Below are positions 25,958-34,039 of a stretch of 64,000 nt of DNA, one piece after another. The notes under the pieces are model-generated. The model ran no database searches, was not told where the DNA came from, and saw only the letters and a list, made by a program, of their open reading frames with translations. Made by a program: the position numbers and the translations under genes. How positions within the stretch are numbered: position 1 is the first letter of the stretch; each line of letters opens with the position of its first letter. Location of the stretch: assembly GCA_024695145.1 (NCBI GenBank), contig JAILIS010000047.1, forward strand, positions 80,759-144,758, written 5' to 3'. The stretch comes from Lachnospiraceae bacterium. GTDB taxonomy: Bacteria; Bacillota; Clostridia; Lachnospirales; Lachnospiraceae.

Positions 25958-26721
25958 AGATATTCACCGGAATCCTTATCCTGATCCTGTTTCTGACAGT
26001 GCATCTCATCAAGATGATGAGGATGTACCTGATAGTTATGGACCAGAAGATCCTATTTGACAGGTTTGTTCCCGCATATCTGCGTACAACGCTTGTAAAT
26101 CTGCTGGTTCCTTATAAACTCGGCGAGATATACAGGATCGGGGTATTTTACAGGATATCGGGAGGCTTTAAGACAGGGTTCTTTTCGGTGCTTATAGACA
26201 GGTTTTTTGATACACTGGCCCTTGTATTCATCCTGTTGCCGTATCAGCTGTTCGTTACCCGGCAGGTGACGGTCCCGACACTGCTGCTGGCTGCCTTCCT
26301 GGCGGTCGTGCTTATCGCATACAGGGTGTTTATGCCGTCATATGAGTTTTTGAACAGGTACATCATAACAAAACGGACCTCAAAAAGATCCATGATGGCA
26401 CTGGCAGCCCTTGAAAAAGTATCCGAATGGTATGTCTATGCCAGGGAACTTGTTACCGGGCGATATGGAATACTGTTTCTGTTTTCGCTGGCCGCATGGG
26501 TGCTGGAGATCGGTGTGCTGGCAGGATTTACCGGTCTGTTCGGACAAAGCTTTAAGGTATCGGATTTCGGATCTTACATAGAGTCGATCGTGTCTGGGGC
26601 AAGTTCCGTCATGAAGACACGCTATACTCTGGCCAGCGCGGCAGTAATCGCCGTCCTTACGGTCATATTCACAATAAGATATCTTGTCCTTGGCAGACAT
26701 AAGGAGGGAGATCTGCAATGA
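25954..26721 (+). CDS. Membrane protein of the LPG-synthase/flippase-like (UPF0104) family
   Basis: 255 residues with six or seven hydrophobic segments. LVNLLVPYKLGEIYRIG and FFSVLIDRFFDTLALV match the conserved motifs of the lysylphosphatidylglycerol synthase transmembrane family, which also includes proteins found beside polyprenyl-phosphate sugar synthases. It is shorter than the usual 300 or more residues. The 4-base overlaps with its neighbours tie it to the DPM-like transferase before and the kinase-like gene after. Confidence 0.7.
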   Translation: MKIFTGILILILFLTVHLIKMMRMYLIVMDQKILFDRFVPAYLRTTLVNLLVPYKLGEIYRIGVFYRISGGFKTGFFSVLIDRFFDTLALVFILLPYQLFVTRQVTVPTLLLAAFLAVVLIAYRVFMPSYEFLNRYIITKRTSKRSMMALAALEKVSEWYVYARELVTGRYGILFLFSLAAWVLEIGVLAGFTGLFGQSFKVSDFGSYIESIVSGASSVMKTRYTLASAAVIAVLTVIFTIRYLVLGRHKEGDLQ

Positions 26722-28115
26722 ACAGAAATGTCGCTATCGTATATGATGATACAAGAAAGCCCGGAAGACAGATCGCGGCTATAACCGGGAACAATTCGTT
26801 CGGCAGAACGATCTATAAAAGACAGACACTTATGGAGCGTATCCGGGATGCTTTTTCTTCGATCCCGGGGGTCACGGGCTTTTATGAGGCCGGTTCAGCG
26901 GAAAGTTCGCACCTTAAAGATACACATGTTATCCTATTTTTCTCTGACTTTGGAATAGCGAAAATAAAGGATTTGGAAACGATTGTATACAAAGCAGGGT
27001 ATGCTCACGAGAACTATAAAATAACACAGGCGAATAGAATAGCTTGCGTTATCTTTAAAGACGAGCTCGAATTCTATAAAGCATCCCGAAACGATCTTGA
27101 AGGCTATACCGAAATAGAGAGCGATGTATTTACGGATCTGGGGGATGTAAATAATTTCAGATCCTTTATCACGGGAGGTTTTGATGCCAGATTTTTCAAT
27201 TCGCTTACCGGAGATGACCACACCGTTGTAAAATTATCCGAGAAGAAGAGCAAGATCAAAGCCGAATACACTTTTTACTCTCTTCTGCCCGATGACATGA
27301 AGCAGTGGTTTGTAAGGCCGTTTGACTACTTTGAGGACGAGAAAAAAGCCGGATATAGAATGCAGCGTTACCATATGACGGATCTGGCCATAAGATACGT
27401 TCACGGATCGATAGGAGCAGAGGAATTTCGTGATATTCTCGCCCAGCTGTTCTATTTTCTGGCTCACCGCATGACGAAGGAGGTCACGGAAGCGGAATAC
27501 GAAGCCGAGGCAAAGAGGCTCTATATCGATAAGGTAAAAGAGCGGACGGCACAGCTAAAAGAAACGGAAGGATATGAGGAACTGGCCCGGACCATAGCAG
27601 CCAATACCCCTTATCGTGATATTGACGAGATAGTGTCAAGATATGAAAAGCTTTATGAAAGCATACACTCCGGTAGGTCGTTTGATCATGTAAAGGCAGT
27701 CAGCCACGGTGATATGTGCTTTTCAAACATCCTTTATTCGGGATCCGCGGATCTGGTTATACTGATAGACCCCAAGGGAGCTATGACAACGGATGAGCTG
27801 TATATGGATCCGTTTTATGATCTGGCAAAGCTTTCACATTCAATATGCGGATATTACGACTATTTCAACAGCGGACTGTATGAGATATGCCTTGATGCGA
27901 ATATGAAAGCTTCACTCAGGGTTGATGCGGATAACAGGCAGTACGTGGAAATGTTTAGGGAAAGCCTTGAGGAGGCAGGGATAGATCTGGCACTTGTCAG
28001 GCTTTACGAGGCTTCGCTTTTCCTTTCAATGCTCCCTCTGCATATGGACAGGCCCCAGAAAGTCTTCGGGTTCGTACTTAATGCACTGGCTATACTTAAC
28101 AGTCTGGAGAGATGA
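26718..28115 (+). CDS. APH/choline-kinase-like phosphotransferase with unknown N-terminal domain
   Basis: 465 residues. The C-terminal half carries the phosphotransferase motif SHGDMCFSNIL (HGD-x4-N) and then VILIDPKG in the metal-binding position. The N-terminal 150 residues (SFGRTIYKRQTLMERIRDAF; VILFFSDFGIAK) are not recognised. Small-molecule kinases of this fold phosphorylate choline, sugars or antibiotics. It stands before a HAD phosphatase and a sugar-type nucleotidyltransferase, so the product is likely an activated building block for the glycan rather than antibiotic resistance. Confidence 0.7.
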   Translation: MNRNVAIVYDDTRKPGRQIAAITGNNSFGRTIYKRQTLMERIRDAFSSIPGVTGFYEAGSAESSHLKDTHVILFFSDFGIAKIKDLETIVYKAGYAHENYKITQANRIACVIFKDELEFYKASRNDLEGYTEIESDVFTDLGDVNNFRSFITGGFDARFFNSLTGDDHTVVKLSEKKSKIKAEYTFYSLLPDDMKQWFVRPFDYFEDEKKAGYRMQRYHMTDLAIRYVHGSIGAEEFRDILAQLFYFLAHRMTKEVTEAEYEAEAKRLYIDKVKERTAQLKETEGYEELARTIAANTPYRDIDEIVSRYEKLYESIHSGRSFDHVKAVSHGDMCFSNILYSGSADLVILIDPKGAMTTDELYMDPFYDLAKLSHSICGYYDYFNSGLYEICLDANMKASLRVDADNRQYVEMFRESLEEAGIDLALVRLYEASLFLSMLPLHMDRPQKVFGFVLNALAILNSLER

Positions 28116-28116
28116 T

Positions 28117-28509
28117 ATGTATGATGATCTGACATTTGTGTTTGATGTTGACGGAACGATCTGTCCCGTCAAAAAAGAAAATGAGAGATACGAGGATATC
28201 GTTCCATACAGCGAAATGGTCGATAAGATCCGTGAATATAAGAGGGGAGGAGCAAGGATAGTGCTCCTGACCAGCAGAAACATGAACACCTACAACGGAA
28301 ACCTGGGTCTTATCAATGCCAATACCGCAAAGGTACTTCTTGAGTGGCTCGATAAGTGGGAGATCCCTTATGATGAGATCATCTACGGAAAGCCCTGGGC
28401 CGGCCCCCACGGATTTTATGTGGACGACAGGACCGTAAGACCGTCGGAATTCCTTACAAAGAGCGTTTCGGAGCTTGATGAGATCGTAAGGAGAGACAGA
28501 TGCAGATAG
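28117..28509 (+). CDS. HAD-family phosphatase of capsule-type clusters
   Basis: 130 residues from the ATG at 28,117, preceded by GGAGAG; the track start at 27,994 lies well inside the preceding gene and is not credible. The motifs are FVFDVDGTIC (nucleophile Asp), IVLLTSRN (motif II), and KPWAGPHGFYVDDRTV (motifs III-IV). There is no cap domain of any size. It overlaps the nucleotidyltransferase by 10 bases. Its substrate is probably a phosphorylated sugar or polyol. Confidence 0.83.
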   Translation: MYDDLTFVFDVDGTICPVKKENERYEDIVPYSEMVDKIREYKRGGARIVLLTSRNMNTYNGNLGLINANTAKVLLEWLDKWEIPYDEIIYGKPWAGPHGFYVDDRTVRPSEFLTKSVSELDEIVRRDRCR

Positions 28510-29228
28510 TCATTACCATGGCGGGACTGGGGACCCGATTCAGAAAAGCCGGGTATGACCTGCCCAAATATGAGATAGAAGTCAGGGGCAGGACGCTGTT
28601 TTCCTGGTCGATGGAAAGCATTTCCTCATTTTTTCAGCCCGGTTGTGACTGTTACTTTATTGTCAGATCCGAGGACGGATCCGCTGATTTTATATTGAAC
28701 GAGTGGAAAAAGATCACGGGATCAGATGCAGGGGCTCATGTTATACCGATAGATCATATGACTGACGGACAGGCCACCACGGCCATGCTTGCCGCTCCTT
28801 TGTGGAAAAAAGATGACAGCCTCCTGATCTATAATATAGATACGTATGTCGAAGCCGGTCAGATGAGACCGGAAGATGTCGAGGGTGACGGATTTATCCC
28901 GTGTTTTAACGCACCGGGTGACCACTGGAGCTTTGTAGCAACAGATGAGAACGGTGATGCCGTAAAGGTAGCGGAAAAACAGCGTATTTCAGACAACTGC
29001 ACGGTCGGGGCATATTTTTTTGCCACCTGTGCACTCTATGAGAAGCTGTACAAAGAGTACTACAAAGATGATTCGAACATGCAGAAGGGTGAAAAGTATG
29101 TGGCGCCCATGTATGATCATATGATATCCAGCGGATATAAGGTCAGGATAAAAACGATTGATGCGGATCGCGTACATGTTCTCGGAACACCCGAAGAACT
29201 TAAGATATTTGCCGAAGAAGGAAATTGA
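28500..29228 (+). CDS. NDP-sugar-type nucleotidyltransferase
   Basis: GT-A-like nucleotidyltransferase of 242 residues. It starts IVITMAGLGTRFRKAGYD with the LPKYEIEV lysine motif, and has IYNIDTYVEAG for metal binding. Similar enzymes make CDP- or UDP-activated precursors in capsule and lipopolysaccharide clusters. Placed directly after a kinase and a phosphatase, it is the likely last step of a dedicated precursor pathway. The nucleotide and the metabolite are unknown. Confidence 0.82.
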   Translation: MQIVITMAGLGTRFRKAGYDLPKYEIEVRGRTLFSWSMESISSFFQPGCDCYFIVRSEDGSADFILNEWKKITGSDAGAHVIPIDHMTDGQATTAMLAAPLWKKDDSLLIYNIDTYVEAGQMRPEDVEGDGFIPCFNAPGDHWSFVATDENGDAVKVAEKQRISDNCTVGAYFFATCALYEKLYKEYYKDDSNMQKGEKYVAPMYDHMISSGYKVRIKTIDADRVHVLGTPEELKIFAEEGN

Positions 29229-30703
29229 GAAGACGCATGAGACCGGGCAGGAACTATTTCAAAAGAGGAATCAGTTACCTTAAGAGGAACGGACTGAAGA
29301 AGACGTTATGGAAAAGTGCCGAGCGAATTCAAATGGACACTGCAGAGAAGGATTACGTTCCTTACCATGCCGATGAGAGAACCCTTCACGCCCAGAGAAA
29401 CCGTGAATTCCGCCATCCGTATAAGATAAGCATACTTGTACCCGTATATGAGACAGATCCGCATCTTTTCAAGAAGATGCTCGATTCCGTCGGCGATCAG
29501 ACATACGGAAACTGGGAGCTGATACTTGCCGATGCTTCCGCGGATTCATCGAGAAGGGACATCGTAAGATCTTTTCTCGAGCAATATAACTTAAGGTGCA
29601 AAGACAGATACGGAAGCCCGTTTGACAAAGTCACGTATGTGAAGCTTGGTGAGAATAAAGGTATATCCGGCAATACCAATGAAGCGCTTAAGCGTGCGCA
29701 CGGAGATTATGTTGCACTGCTGGATCACGATGATATTTTGGAAAACACGGCTCTTTTTGATATAATGTCTGCCATAGAAGAAGAGGAAAATGCCGGCAGG
29801 GATGAAGACTCCATCAAGAAAGTGATGGCGGTATACACCGATGAAGATAAGATAACCTCGGACGGTAGCACGTATTTTTCCCCGCATTACAAGCCGGATT
29901 TTGATCCTGTTGCGCTTTGTACGAATAATTACATTTGCCATTTCTTTGCGGTCGATGCCGATCTGGCCAAGGGAACGGGCGGATTCAGGCCGGAGTATGA
30001 CGGAGCGCAGGATCATGATTTTATATTAAGATGCGTTGAAGGCATCAGGCGTGATCAGATCATCCATATCCCGAAGGTACTGTATCACTGGAGGAGTACA
30101 CAAGGATCAACGGCGGAAAATCCCGATTCGAAGCTTTATGCTTACGAAGCCGGAAAAAAGGCCGTTGCGGATCACTTCAAGAGGATGGGGCTTGACGTTA
30201 AAGTAACAGACACTTCTCATCTGGGTTTTTTTGAGTTGGATTATGCCCTGCCACACGACCCGGTAATGTGCATCACAACCGAGAGTTACAGAAGGCTTTC
30301 AGAGTCGTCTTCGGAACTTCCCGGAGACGGATATATAATGATACTGTCGGGCGATCTTGCTCCGGAGGACAGGGACTACGCACGGATCATGGCATCGTGC
30401 ATGTGTCTTCCGTTTGTCGGTTGTGTAACCGGAAAGATCATCGGCAGGAATAAGAAAATCGAAAGCGCAGGTTTTGACACGGATGAGTCCGGGCAGATCG
30501 TGCCGTGCTTTAACGGGCTTGACAGAAGATTTTCCGGATATATGCACAGAACCTCCACGGACCGGCTTGTTGATGCGTTTTCCGAGGACTGCGTTCTTGT
30601 AAGACTTGATGCCGTAAAAGAGATATATCCGCATATAGTGTTAAAAGACGGATTTGACGTATATTACATGGCCCGGGCGGAATTTGTCAGAAAGAGTGTA
30701 TGA
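29225..30703 (+). CDS. Glycosyltransferase family 2 with C-terminal extension
   Basis: 492 residues. The catalytic domain spans about 70-320: ISILVPVYETDPHLFKKMLDS, NKGISGNTNEAL, ALLDHDDILE and YDGAQDHDFILR. It closely resembles the first GT2 half of the enzyme at 18,471. The remaining 150 residues look like a degraded second GT2 domain (GCVTGKIIGRNKKIESAG). The start is a TTG overlapping the previous TGA with GAAGGAAA upstream; an ATG at 29,237 is the alternative. Confidence 0.82.
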   Translation: MRRRMRPGRNYFKRGISYLKRNGLKKTLWKSAERIQMDTAEKDYVPYHADERTLHAQRNREFRHPYKISILVPVYETDPHLFKKMLDSVGDQTYGNWELILADASADSSRRDIVRSFLEQYNLRCKDRYGSPFDKVTYVKLGENKGISGNTNEALKRAHGDYVALLDHDDILENTALFDIMSAIEEEENAGRDEDSIKKVMAVYTDEDKITSDGSTYFSPHYKPDFDPVALCTNNYICHFFAVDADLAKGTGGFRPEYDGAQDHDFILRCVEGIRRDQIIHIPKVLYHWRSTQGSTAENPDSKLYAYEAGKKAVADHFKRMGLDVKVTDTSHLGFFELDYALPHDPVMCITTESYRRLSESSSELPGDGYIMILSGDLAPEDRDYARIMASCMCLPFVGCVTGKIIGRNKKIESAGFDTDESGQIVPCFNGLDRRFSGYMHRTSTDRLVDAFSEDCVLVRLDAVKEIYPHIVLKDGFDVYYMARAEFVRKSV

Positions 30704-31650
30704 AAGAAGTAACCGTTATAATACCGAATTACAACGGGATCCGGTATATCAGCCACTGTCTTGATGCGCTAAAACTGCAGAGCATCGAGATCGATATCAT
30801 AGTTGTGGATAATGGCTCCGATGACGGCTCCGATGAGGCGGCAGCCGCTTATGAAGGGGTGCGGCTCATAAAGCTTGATGAAAACACCGGATTCTGTCAT
30901 GCCGTAAATGTAGGCATCAAAGCGGCCAAAACGGATTACGTGATCCTTCTCAACAATGATACGAGAGTCGGGGCGGATTTTGCAAAGGAGCTCCTTTTGT
31001 GTGCAAAAGCCCGCAAGGATACGTTCAGTGTGGCATCGAAGATGCTCCAGATGAGCGATCCCGGGAAGATAGATTCGGCGGGAGATCTGTATTGTGCTCT
31101 CGGCTGGGCTTTTTCCATCGGAAAGGACGGCAGCAGCAGTAAATACGACAGGGAAGAAGAGGTTTTCTCGGCATGTGCGGGTGCAGCCATATACAAAAAA
31201 TCGCTGATAGAAAAGCTCGGATACTTTGATGAGCAGCACATATCCTATCTTGAGGATCTCGATATAGGGTACAGGGCGAGGATAAACGGGTATATCAACC
31301 GTTATACACCAAAGGCCGTTGTATATCATGCGGGAAGCGGTACGACCGGATCAAGATACAACGCGTTCAAGGTAAGGATGGCGGCGAGAAACAGCATATA
31401 CGTCATACATAAGAACATGCCGATTGTAATGGTCGTGCTCAATCTGCCGTTTCTTCTTGCGGGATTCGGCATAAAAATGCTGTATTTTGCAAAAAAAGGC
31501 TTCGGAAGGGAATACGTTACCGGTATCCGGCAGGGTTTTTCGCTCAGCCGCTCCAATCCGAAATATCCTTTACGTGTTGGGAACACATTGAATTACTGCC
31601 GCATTCAGCTGGAATTGTGGATAAATATAATCCGGAGGATAACCGGATAG
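30700..31650 (+). CDS. Glycosyltransferase family 2 (rhamnosyltransferase-like)
   Basis: 316 residues: VTVIIPNYNGIRYISHCLDAL, VVDNGSDDGSDE, the DxD site ILLNNDTRV and SYLEDLDIGYRARI. This is the WbbL-type layout often assigned to rhamnosyltransferases. The end includes an amphipathic or hydrophobic stretch (MPIVMVVLNLPFLLAGFGIKMLYF) that could bind the membrane. Coupled to the preceding gene by ATGA. Confidence 0.86.
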   Translation: MKEVTVIIPNYNGIRYISHCLDALKLQSIEIDIIVVDNGSDDGSDEAAAAYEGVRLIKLDENTGFCHAVNVGIKAAKTDYVILLNNDTRVGADFAKELLLCAKARKDTFSVASKMLQMSDPGKIDSAGDLYCALGWAFSIGKDGSSSKYDREEEVFSACAGAAIYKKSLIEKLGYFDEQHISYLEDLDIGYRARINGYINRYTPKAVVYHAGSGTTGSRYNAFKVRMAARNSIYVIHKNMPIVMVVLNLPFLLAGFGIKMLYFAKKGFGREYVTGIRQGFSLSRSNPKYPLRVGNTLNYCRIQLELWINIIRRITG

Positions 31651-31674
31651 GATTTTTCGGTAAAAGAGGATGTT

Positions 31675-33075
31675 ATGATCAGGGACAACCAGAGGCTTAT
31701 CAACAGACTGACACTTGTGATCGACGGTTTTGCCATCGCCGCCAGCTATCTGTTCGCATATTTTCTGAAATTCGAGAGCGGACTCTTACTGTATGAGGAA
31801 GGCCTCAGCACGCGGACATACATGACCGCGCTCTATTTTCTCATTCCCGGCTATCTGATCCTGTATTATCAGATGGATCTTTACAATACGAGAAGGGCAT
31901 CGGGACGAAAGAGAGAGCTTTTAAACGTTATCAAGGCCAACACGGTCGGTGCCCTTATATTCATGATGACACTGTATCTGATCAATCAGCCTGATTTTTC
32001 GAGGCAGATGATCTTTATATTCTGGGGCGTTTGCATATGCTTGGAGACAGCGGTCCGGAACGCCATGAGAGCCCTGATGATGTTCTGGTGGAAAAAGGGC
32101 TTTAATCTCAAATATGTCCTTCTTGTCGGCTATTCCGGATCTGCCGAGAGCTACATCAAAAAAGTGATCTTAAATCCGCAGTGGGGTTATGTGATCAGGG
32201 GAATACTCGATGATAATATCGAAAGAGGTACCGAATATAAGGGAATAAAGGTTCTCGGAACGATCGACAATCTCCCGCTTATCCTTCCGGAAAACAAGCT
32301 GGACGAGATTGCCATCACCCTTCCTCTTGGACAGTACGGCAGGCTGAAAGAGATAGTCGCGCTTTGCGAAAAATCAGGAGTGCACACGAAGTTCATTCCC
32401 GATTATGCCGGTGTCATTCCGGACCGTCCGTATACCGAGGATATACAGGGACTTCCCGTTATTAACATACGCCGTGTGCCCCTTAACATAACGGTCAACA
32501 GCCTGATAAAACGTCTGGTTGATATAACGGGCTCCGTGGCGGGGATCATTATATCAAGCCCGATCATGATAGTGTCTGCGATACTTATAAAGCTTACGAG
32601 TGACGGGCCTATAATCTTTGCACAGGAGCGGGTCGGGCTTCACAACAAGCCGTTTCAGATGTATAAGTTCAGGACTATGATCGAGCAGACCGAGACGGAG
32701 GAAGCCGAGGGCTGGACCGTCAGGGATGACCCCAGAGTCACAAAAGTGGGCCGTTTCCTTCGAAAAACCAGTCTGGACGAGCTTCCGCAGCTGTTCAACA
32801 TACTTTTCGGGCAGATGTCCCTCGTGGGTCCCCGCCCGGAACGTCCCCAGTTTGTTGAGAAGTTCAAGGAGGAGATCCCCCGATACATGATCAAGCATCA
32901 GGTTCGTCCCGGTCTTACCGGATGGGCGCAGATCAACGGGCTTCGCGGCGACACCTCGATAGAAGAGCGGATAAACTACGATCTTTATTATATTGAGAAC
33001 TGGACACTGGAATTTGATATAAAGATCCTTTTCCTGACGGTATTCCGCGGGTTCATCAACAAGAACGCGTACTGA
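31675..33075 (+). CDS. Undecaprenyl-phosphate sugar-phosphate transferase (WcaJ-type), complete
   Basis: A complete family member of 466 residues. There are four or five N-terminal hydrophobic helices, a CoA-binding-like Rossmann region (YVLLVGYSGSAESYIKK), then the sugar transferase domain with a membrane hairpin, FAQERVGLHNKPFQMYKFRTM, SLDELPQLFNILFGQMSLVGPRPERP and LTGWAQINGLRGDT. It would start a lipid-linked glycan by moving glucose- or galactose-phosphate to undecaprenyl phosphate. The truncated homologue at base 1 starts either the same or another glycan. Confidence 0.92.
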   Translation: MIRDNQRLINRLTLVIDGFAIAASYLFAYFLKFESGLLLYEEGLSTRTYMTALYFLIPGYLILYYQMDLYNTRRASGRKRELLNVIKANTVGALIFMMTLYLINQPDFSRQMIFIFWGVCICLETAVRNAMRALMMFWWKKGFNLKYVLLVGYSGSAESYIKKVILNPQWGYVIRGILDDNIERGTEYKGIKVLGTIDNLPLILPENKLDEIAITLPLGQYGRLKEIVALCEKSGVHTKFIPDYAGVIPDRPYTEDIQGLPVINIRRVPLNITVNSLIKRLVDITGSVAGIIISSPIMIVSAILIKLTSDGPIIFAQERVGLHNKPFQMYKFRTMIEQTETEEAEGWTVRDDPRVTKVGRFLRKTSLDELPQLFNILFGQMSLVGPRPERPQFVEKFKEEIPRYMIKHQVRPGLTGWAQINGLRGDTSIEERINYDLYYIENWTLEFDIKILFLTVFRGFINKNAY

Positions 33076-33097
33076 TACGGGAAGGGACGATAAGACC

Positions 33098-34027
33098 ATG
33101 ACGGTAGATGTTATAATCCCAACATATCATCCGGATGAAAGACTTTCGCGGATCGTTTCCGACCTTGCGCGGCAAAGCACGCCCCCCTCGCACATAATTC
33201 TGATAAACAGCGAGGATGATCGCGGAAACAGCCTTTTACCGCCGGACATATTGACACATGAGCTTGTTAGGGTCATAAACATCAAAAAGGACGAGTTTGA
33301 CCACGGTGGAACGAGAAATGCGGCAGCCACGGGTTCCGAGGCTGATTTTCTGCTCTTTATGACACAGGATGCCGTGCCTTACGATGATGATCTTATCTCG
33401 AATATGCTGAAAGCCTTTGAAGATACCGGCGTTGCCGCTGTATATGCAAGGCAGCTTCCCGATGATGACGCATCTCCCATCGAGAGATTCTCAAGATCCT
33501 TTAACTATCCGGAAGGATCCTGCGTAAAATCAAAAGATGACAAGACAAGACTCGGGATCAAGACGTATTTCTGCTCCAATGCATGTGCCATGTATCAGGG
33601 TGATGTCTTCCGGAAGCTCGGGATGTTTCCGGTCAACATGATATTTAACGAGGATATGGTATTTGCGCACACTCTTATAGAAAACGGTTACCGTATCGCC
33701 TACTGTGCGAAGGCGAAAGTGTATCATTCGCATAATTACACGAATATGCAGCAGTTTCACAGAAACTTTGACCTTGCGGTATCGCAGGCCATGCATCCGG
33801 AAGTATTTGAGAGTGTATCGTCGGAATCCGAGGGAGCGGTATATGTAAAGAAGGCTTTTTCGTATTTTTTGAAGGAAAAAAAGCCGTGGTATTTCATCCC
33901 CTTCGGAGTTCAGTCAGTATACAGGCTGGCAGGTTATAAGCTCGGAAAGAAATACGCAACGCTGCCGAAAAAGCTCGTGAGAAGATTCACGGCCAGCCCC
34001 GGATTTTTTGACCGGCAGGAAAGATAG
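33098..34027 (+). CDS. Glycosyltransferase family 2 (rhamnosyltransferase RfbN/RgpB-like)
   Basis: 309 residues. It shows VDVIIPTYHPDERLSRIVSDL, the EFDHGGTRNAA stretch that is highly typical of rhamnosyltransferases, LFMTQDAVPYDDDL as metal site and FNEDMVFAHTLIENGY. It is the last gene of the polysaccharide locus and is followed after 12 bases by the ClpX-like gene with no terminator between them. Confidence 0.9.
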   Translation: MTVDVIIPTYHPDERLSRIVSDLARQSTPPSHIILINSEDDRGNSLLPPDILTHELVRVINIKKDEFDHGGTRNAAATGSEADFLLFMTQDAVPYDDDLISNMLKAFEDTGVAAVYARQLPDDDASPIERFSRSFNYPEGSCVKSKDDKTRLGIKTYFCSNACAMYQGDVFRKLGMFPVNMIFNEDMVFAHTLIENGYRIAYCAKAKVYHSHNYTNMQQFHRNFDLAVSQAMHPEVFESVSSESEGAVYVKKAFSYFLKEKKPWYFIPFGVQSVYRLAGYKLGKKYATLPKKLVRRFTASPGFFDRQER

Positions 34028-34039
34028 AAGGAAAAAACA

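Noticed and set aside
27994-28116. Upstream extension of the HAD phosphatase ORF
   Set aside because: It runs inside the kinase-like gene, and the ATG at 28,117 with GGAGAG upstream gives the normal N-terminus.
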